Source: Dendrobium chrysotoxum (taxonomy: Eukaryota > Streptophyta > Magnoliopsida > Asparagales > Orchidaceae). Taken from it: 64,000 nucleotides of DNA. The stretch is from contig CM034305.1 in the NCBI GenBank assembly GCA_019925795.1, positions 89,068,433 to 89,132,432 of the forward strand. The letters are read 5' to 3'. A program made the translations under genes and the position numbers. A model generated the notes under the pieces. That model was given only the letters and a program-made list of their open reading frames with translations, was not told the DNA's origin and ran no database searches. Shown here piece after piece: positions 58,885-64,000 of the stretch; within the stretch, counting starts at the first letter, position 1; each line of letters begins with the position of its first letter.

Positions 58885-60419
58885 GGTCAATTGAGCCCCA
58901 AATTTTGGTGGAAGGTATTTGGGTAACTTAGTCATATACTATAATTTTCTTAGGTTCAGATACTCATTGAATTACTATGATGTGAATTTTTAAGGTAATG
59001 GGTTCATTTTGGACCCAAAACTTTGAAAATTCATAACTCTATTTTTCTATAGAATTATGATGCATAACTTTTGTGGTGTGATTGCATATGTGTAAGGGTT
59101 AGACAAACCAAATTTCAAACCTATTTGAACAGTAGATACACCTAAGAAAAATAATTAAGAAAAAGTCTAGAAAACTTAAAAAATTCCTAGGAGATTGTAC
59201 ACACACTCAATAGGCTGAAAGTTGAACATAGTAAACTTAGTGACATGATGAACCTTAGGTTCAAATTTCATTGAATTTAGAGTTCATTAAGTTAGAAAAT
59301 TAATTACCCAAAGTTTGAGCCCTTTTGAGGGCCCAAAAACTTCAAAAAATGTAATAAATTCATATTAAGTCTAAAAATTATGAATAATATCTCAAATTGA
59401 CCAGAATTTTATCCTCTACCTAGGAAAAATAAAAGCCCTTGACTGGACACCTAATTAAACTTTAATTGGATTTTTAATGAAAATCAATAATTAATTAAAT
59501 TAATTAATTAAAAATTATTAAAAATCCCAAATAATTTCCAAACACTTGGAAACACTATCATGGGTCATATCTGACCTTTGGGAGTGATTCTAGGCAATTT
59601 GGGATGAGTTTGGGTCAAAATGATGAAAACCCTCTTAATCAGACAATTTTAAAAATTTAATAATTAATGAAACTTTAAAAATGCATAACTAATTACAAAA
59701 AAATCTAAATTGAATAAACTTAGTGTCAATCAACTCCAATTAAGGTCTAGTATTTTCTAAAAATATCAAACCTCCAAAATCTGGTCAAAGTCAAAAAGTC
59801 AACCTTTTGGTTAACCGTAGTTCAAATCTAAACCCAAACTTCAAAAAAACATAACTTTTCATAGAAAACTCCAAATTGAGTGTGCTAACAGTGTAACAAC
59901 TCATCATGAGGTCTAATATTTATTAAAAATCTAAAACTTGTAAAACTAACTTTAATTTAAAAAGTTAAATTTTGGCCCCCTTAATTAACATAATTAAATA
60001 ATCCCAATAATTTTTAAAAATCCAATAATTTGATTAATAAAACACTCAAATGCATAATAAACACTCCAAAGATGAAGTTTATTTGATGAACTACTCCGGG
60101 CTGCGGGGCTAAGTGTCCTAAGGAGGCCTGGTTCCTCGAGCCTGGTGGCACAACGCCATGAACCTGTTGATGGAAAATATAAAATAATTTAACTTTTAAA
60201 ATCAATAATTAACTAACTTAATTAATATTAATTGATCCTTAATTTTTAATAAATTAAATCAACTTAATCAACCCCGATTACTACTGGGTAACTCAGGCCT
60301 ACGAGGCTATTAACTTAGCCCCAAGGAAGGTGAAATAAACTTCACGGCCTCGGTGAGCAACAAAGGTATCAATCATTTAACAATTAAAATGTATTTAAAT
60401 CAAACTTTAACTCATTAAT

Positions 60420-63400
60420 ACTTAAACTCGAACATAAAATTCCCTTTTAGCCTTTAAGAAACTCAAACATTAAACAACTTCAATCAAGTACTATATTCAG
60501 GATCTACCCTAGCCACACGACCTACTACACACACTTTAGATGGTTGCTAGGACAACAAACTCTAAATCTAGGCTAGGCTGGTGTTTTCTTTTCTGCTATG
60601 TGCTAGGTTTTTCGAGTTTTCATCGCATGTTGTGATTGAAATTAATTGTTGTATTTATTTACTGTTACTGCACTCTGTGGAATGATGTGATGGACGATTA
60701 GATTACCCTTAGGTTAGGAATGATCTGGATGCTCACTGAATCTTCTACATGTGGCCACGCTCATGTAGGGCAATAAGGGGGGCTAAATAAATAATAAATA
60801 TAAATGCTACTGGTGCTTCAGCTGCTTAACCCCCAAATAAAAAGAGGGTGGCCAAGTGTGTTTACTTTTTTGCACCTATATACATATAATTTCTTGGGAT
60901 GCGATTTAATATTTAAATGCTTAGGATAACCCTGCAGGAGAGTCTAGAATTTTTATTTTCATACTTATATAATTTATTTGAGTATTGAGTTGTAAAAATA
61001 GCACTTTGAGTTTGAGATACATAGATCCAAAGGTTGGATTCCAAAAGGAAAGGATACCCCTTTGGGGGATATTCCTTACCCACTTGGAACTCCAAATTTG
61101 GATCATTTTGCTACAAAAAATGGAACGAGTAACCTTCCCCTCAAGAGAATATTTCTCTTTTCCATTTGGGTATCCGATCACGAAGAATCCAAGGAGCTCG
61201 AGGAGGAGAAGACCGAGGAGTTGAAGATAGAGAGTATCCCACTCAAAGTCACTTGCGTCTTGTGGACCTCCAAAAGGATAACAAAACACCGCCGCCCCAC
61301 GGTGGGAGATAGTGTATGCCAATGGGAGCACAGATTCCATCACACATATGATTAACCATTGAGGATAGTGGCTCTCACCAGCACACCCTGATAGGTAACG
61401 ATATACGTGACCTTATCATCACAACGGGTTTCCCCCACCTGATACATCAGCTTGGGTGAGGCTTATTTGAAAGTGGGATTTGATTTCTCACGGGCGCAAG
61501 CCCCCATGATTAATTACATCTCAGGTCAAGACCTAAGAAAACTCTCGATTAAGGATTCTATATTATTCTTCCCAAATTGGGATTGGCACATAGGGAGAAG
61601 ACTAGGAAATCCTACTCAAAGGGAAAGAAAGGTTCAACTAGGCTTAGTCAATATGCACGGCTCAGATCAGCATCCGGAGGGACTAAGGTAGTGAGAAGAA
61701 ACAGGGGAAAAGAAAATCATGCACTCGAAGCATGTGTGAGAGAAGGATGGAGGTGGCGCCATCCGTATGACGTAGATGGGTAGGGTTTATAGCCTCTAAA
61801 GGAAAGGAGACTTACCTACTGATAAGGCATACTATGAAATAATAGTATCCTTGAATCCTAGATCTAGAGTGAGTTTAGTGTTCTACACAATACTAACACC
61901 CGTGTCGTAGCTAATGCATCCTGGACTTATATCCTGCCTGAAAAGGAAGGCCAGCTAATCACCTAGTCGCATAAAATCTATGATGTCCAAGTCTTTATAA
62001 AAGATGGATAGGTAGTTTGGTTATTGGAAGTAGGGCCGACGTCTAGAGAGTCTCCTAGATGGCCCTAGACTTATGTAGGGTGTATGCTCCTAGAACTAAT
62101 GCAATTAAAATTTTAATTTAGTTAGTTTCTAATACAATACATGCTAGTTAAAGTCTCCACATCAGGTATGCATGAAATTTTAAAAAAAAGCTTATAAAAA
62201 TAATTTTTTAGAAAAGACTAGACTTCCCCAGATCCAGCACATCATCCTCATAGGTCGGATTATCTGGACTCTACCCGTAGGTGGGGAAGTGTCTTTTAGC
62301 AAGGAGAGAGAAGATGCATTAATATGCATGTGACCCCGGACAATTTTGGCTATTTTCTAGGTCGTTATATTTCTAAGTTATTTAATTCTTAAAATTTTAA
62401 ATAATGGTTATAAGTAGAAGAATTTTATTCCTAAAGAGCCTAGCAAAATCAGGCCAAGCACATGCAAGAAAGAAACCTAAGAAAAGCAGAAAATTTCTAC
62501 TACGCACACAAAATAAACATATCAATATAAATCTACAGAGCAGAGTAAGAAAGAATCCACAGTCCACGACAAGTGCCGTATAAGTACAACCCAGGGTCTG
62601 CAGAAAAGTAATGGTGGCCAGGACCCACCGACAATAACCTGGATTCTAATCCTACTGAACGACGCAAGTCTTAAAAGCCGAGCATTTCATCTTCAAGTCT
62701 TCGTCTTTAAGCCTTCATGTGGATCACCTTCATGTCTTAATATAGATCATCTCCGGGTTCTTCTATGAACCATCTCCAGAATGGTACCCAAATGAATAAG
62801 AAATTTCCTGTGAAGGGCCTTTCTTTTTCTCTTTGGGTATATAGTATTTAAAATGCCAGACTTTTGAAGACTTTCACAACTCAATATAAATTACATCAAA
62901 TTACATTATGAAAAAGAAAATCTAGACCCGGACTGAACCTGCAAGGTTATCCTAATAAAATTTCAAGCAGTTATATATAACAACCCAAACTATTAATATT
63001 TGTGCAGAAAAGGAAACACACTTGGCCACGCTCTTATTCATTTGGGGGCTAAGCATTTTGGAGCATCTGTAGCAAGCATTTATAATTTATGATTTATCAT
63101 ATTAGCCCCCGTTTATTTTAGCGCTGCATGAGCATGGCCACCTGTATAAGACTGAGTCAGTATAAAACGTGCCTAGCCTAGGGGTAGATTTAACGCACAA
63201 GCAATCACATTACAGATAAAATACAATGTAGTAATAAAATAAACACTCACAGCAAATCATATCAACCAGCACATGTGCCACATGCAAGAGCGTCACAGCA
63301 CAGAAACATAACAAGTAAAACACCGGCCTAACTTAGAACTAGAAGTGGTGCCCTAGCAAACAATTCTATGTGTGTGTAGTAGGCTTGTGTGGCTTTGGAT

Positions 63401-63470
63401 GAATCATATATCAGGTAATTAGTTTAAGTTATTTTGAGTTTGGGTTTGTTGAAGGCCAGAAAAAGAGAAA
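60420..63470. repeat. second large inverted repeat, arms about 60420-60995 and 62870-63470
   Basis: The arms are inverted copies sharing ordered blocks (AGGCTAGGCTGGTGTTTT against its inverted form near 63320, and GTGGCCAAGTGTGTTT against AAACACACTTGGCCAC near 63020). Both arms and the spacer resemble parts of the 7.1-kb foldback: the motif CCTACGAGGCTATTAA at about 60300 (against 34380), 61430-61600 (against 29120-29290), and 62590-62630 (against the inner zone near 35240). The family therefore has at least two separate, oppositely arranged inverted insertions here. No transposase or clear ends. Confidence 0.75.
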
Positions 63471-64000
63471 ATTTGATTAAAGTTTAAAAATTAATAAATT
63501 AGGGTCCATTTTTAATTAATTTAGTTGGTTAGTTCATTTTAATACTAAGGGTAATATTATTTAAAGTTTAAGTTGTATTAGCAGATTTTAGAGAATCTGG
63601 GGTCTACCTATCCGCCTAGGTTAAGAAGGTTCAAAAAGGTCATTATTAGAAACAGATTGTGTCTAGGGGAGTTAGTATTTTTATTAAATACTAGACCTTA
63701 CCACGAGTAATTAGACTGTTAGTTTGTTAGATTTGGAGTTTTCTAGGAGTTTCGGGCCTTAGTTATTGAACTACGGTTGACCGGAGAATTGACTTTTCAA
63801 ATTAGGTTGATTTTTGAAAAGTTAATATTTTTAATGAATAGTAGACTTTGATTAGAGTTTAGTACTTTTTAATTTATTTCATTTGGATTTTTTCTGTAAT
63901 TAGTTACGAATTTTCAAAGTTTTGATATTATAAGGTCTTTTAGGTTCGAGTTAAATTTGCTTCCCAATTTTATAACTCCTAGGATTTGAGTTTATTTTGA
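63471..64000. other. right edge, nothing recognised
   Basis: AT-rich sequence beyond the second inverted repeat, probably part of the same repeat family and continuing past the window. Confidence 0.4.

Larger units (their letters stand above)
55601..60270. other. intergenic repeat-like region, possibly LTR or leader of a large element
   Basis: Style changes at about 55600: many TTGACC/GGTCAA words (dense at 57180-57540), repeated 'tcaaaatgacc'-type phrases and no long ORF. A 96-codon frame (55957-56247) lies in GC-richer sequence resembling a 5' leader, with no domain. Frames 57825-58058 (-) and 58327-58539 (+) are unsupported. Two perfect hairpins are listed separately. I could not define element ends. 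Confidence 0.4.

Noticed and set aside
1..64000. rRNA or tRNA genes
   Set aside because: None recognised; TGGTATCAGAGC matches are retrotransposon primer sites, not tRNA genes.

Overview
The window is nuclear DNA of a flowering plant. It is AT-rich, has spliceosomal introns of 15-20 kb, and is dominated by plant-type transposons: Ty3/gypsy and gag-only LTR elements primed by initiator tRNA-Met, an RTE-clade LINE ending in (TTG)n, a CACTA fragment and a hAT MITE. The species cannot be fixed. Such transposon-filled introns suit a large genome, for example a palm, a magnoliid or Amborella, but that is only a guess.

Layout. (1) 1-5364: the 5' half of a degenerate Ty3/gypsy element on the minus strand (pol and gag fragments, primer site, 1.78 kb LTR). 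(2) 5365-6833: unassigned spacer. (3) About 6834-51640: one split host gene on the minus strand, rebuilt from ten candidate exons whose splice sites and phases mostly agree. It includes a 23-nt microexon, a 15.3-kb intron and a 20.4-kb intron. Almost everything else between these coordinates is transposon or repeat sitting in its introns. (4) 51769-about 54020: a CACTA (En/Spm) end and decayed Ptta-type ORF just upstream of the gene's first exon. (5) 54020-64000: gene-poor repeat sequence with a second large inverted repeat at about 60.4-63.5 kb.

Inside the gene: a gag-only LTR retrotransposon (TR-GAG type) lies within exon 8 and itself holds a solo LTR. Intron 7 holds a solo LTR of the TR-GAG family, a 454-bp tandem duplication, a TIR element, a duplicated old repeat and a solo LTR of the same family as the gypsy element at the left edge. 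Intron 4 holds a 7.1-kb inverted repeat, a 45-bp minisatellite, an RTE LINE carrying a second truncated LINE and a second complete TR-GAG, and a hAT MITE. Seven insertions have target-site duplications read directly from the sequence (AATTT, GAGAT, CCTAG, CATGG, CATGT, ATCATCAC and an 11-bp one).

Most unusual: both copies of the gypsy LTR (3587-5364 and 24911-26445) encode the same small protein on the minus strand, about two-thirds identical over 76 residues with mainly synonymous change in the core, although the surrounding LTR has diverged. Also notable are the TR-GAG in exon 8 of the host gene, where skipping that exon would keep the reading frame, and the 7-kb foldback inside a transcribed intron.
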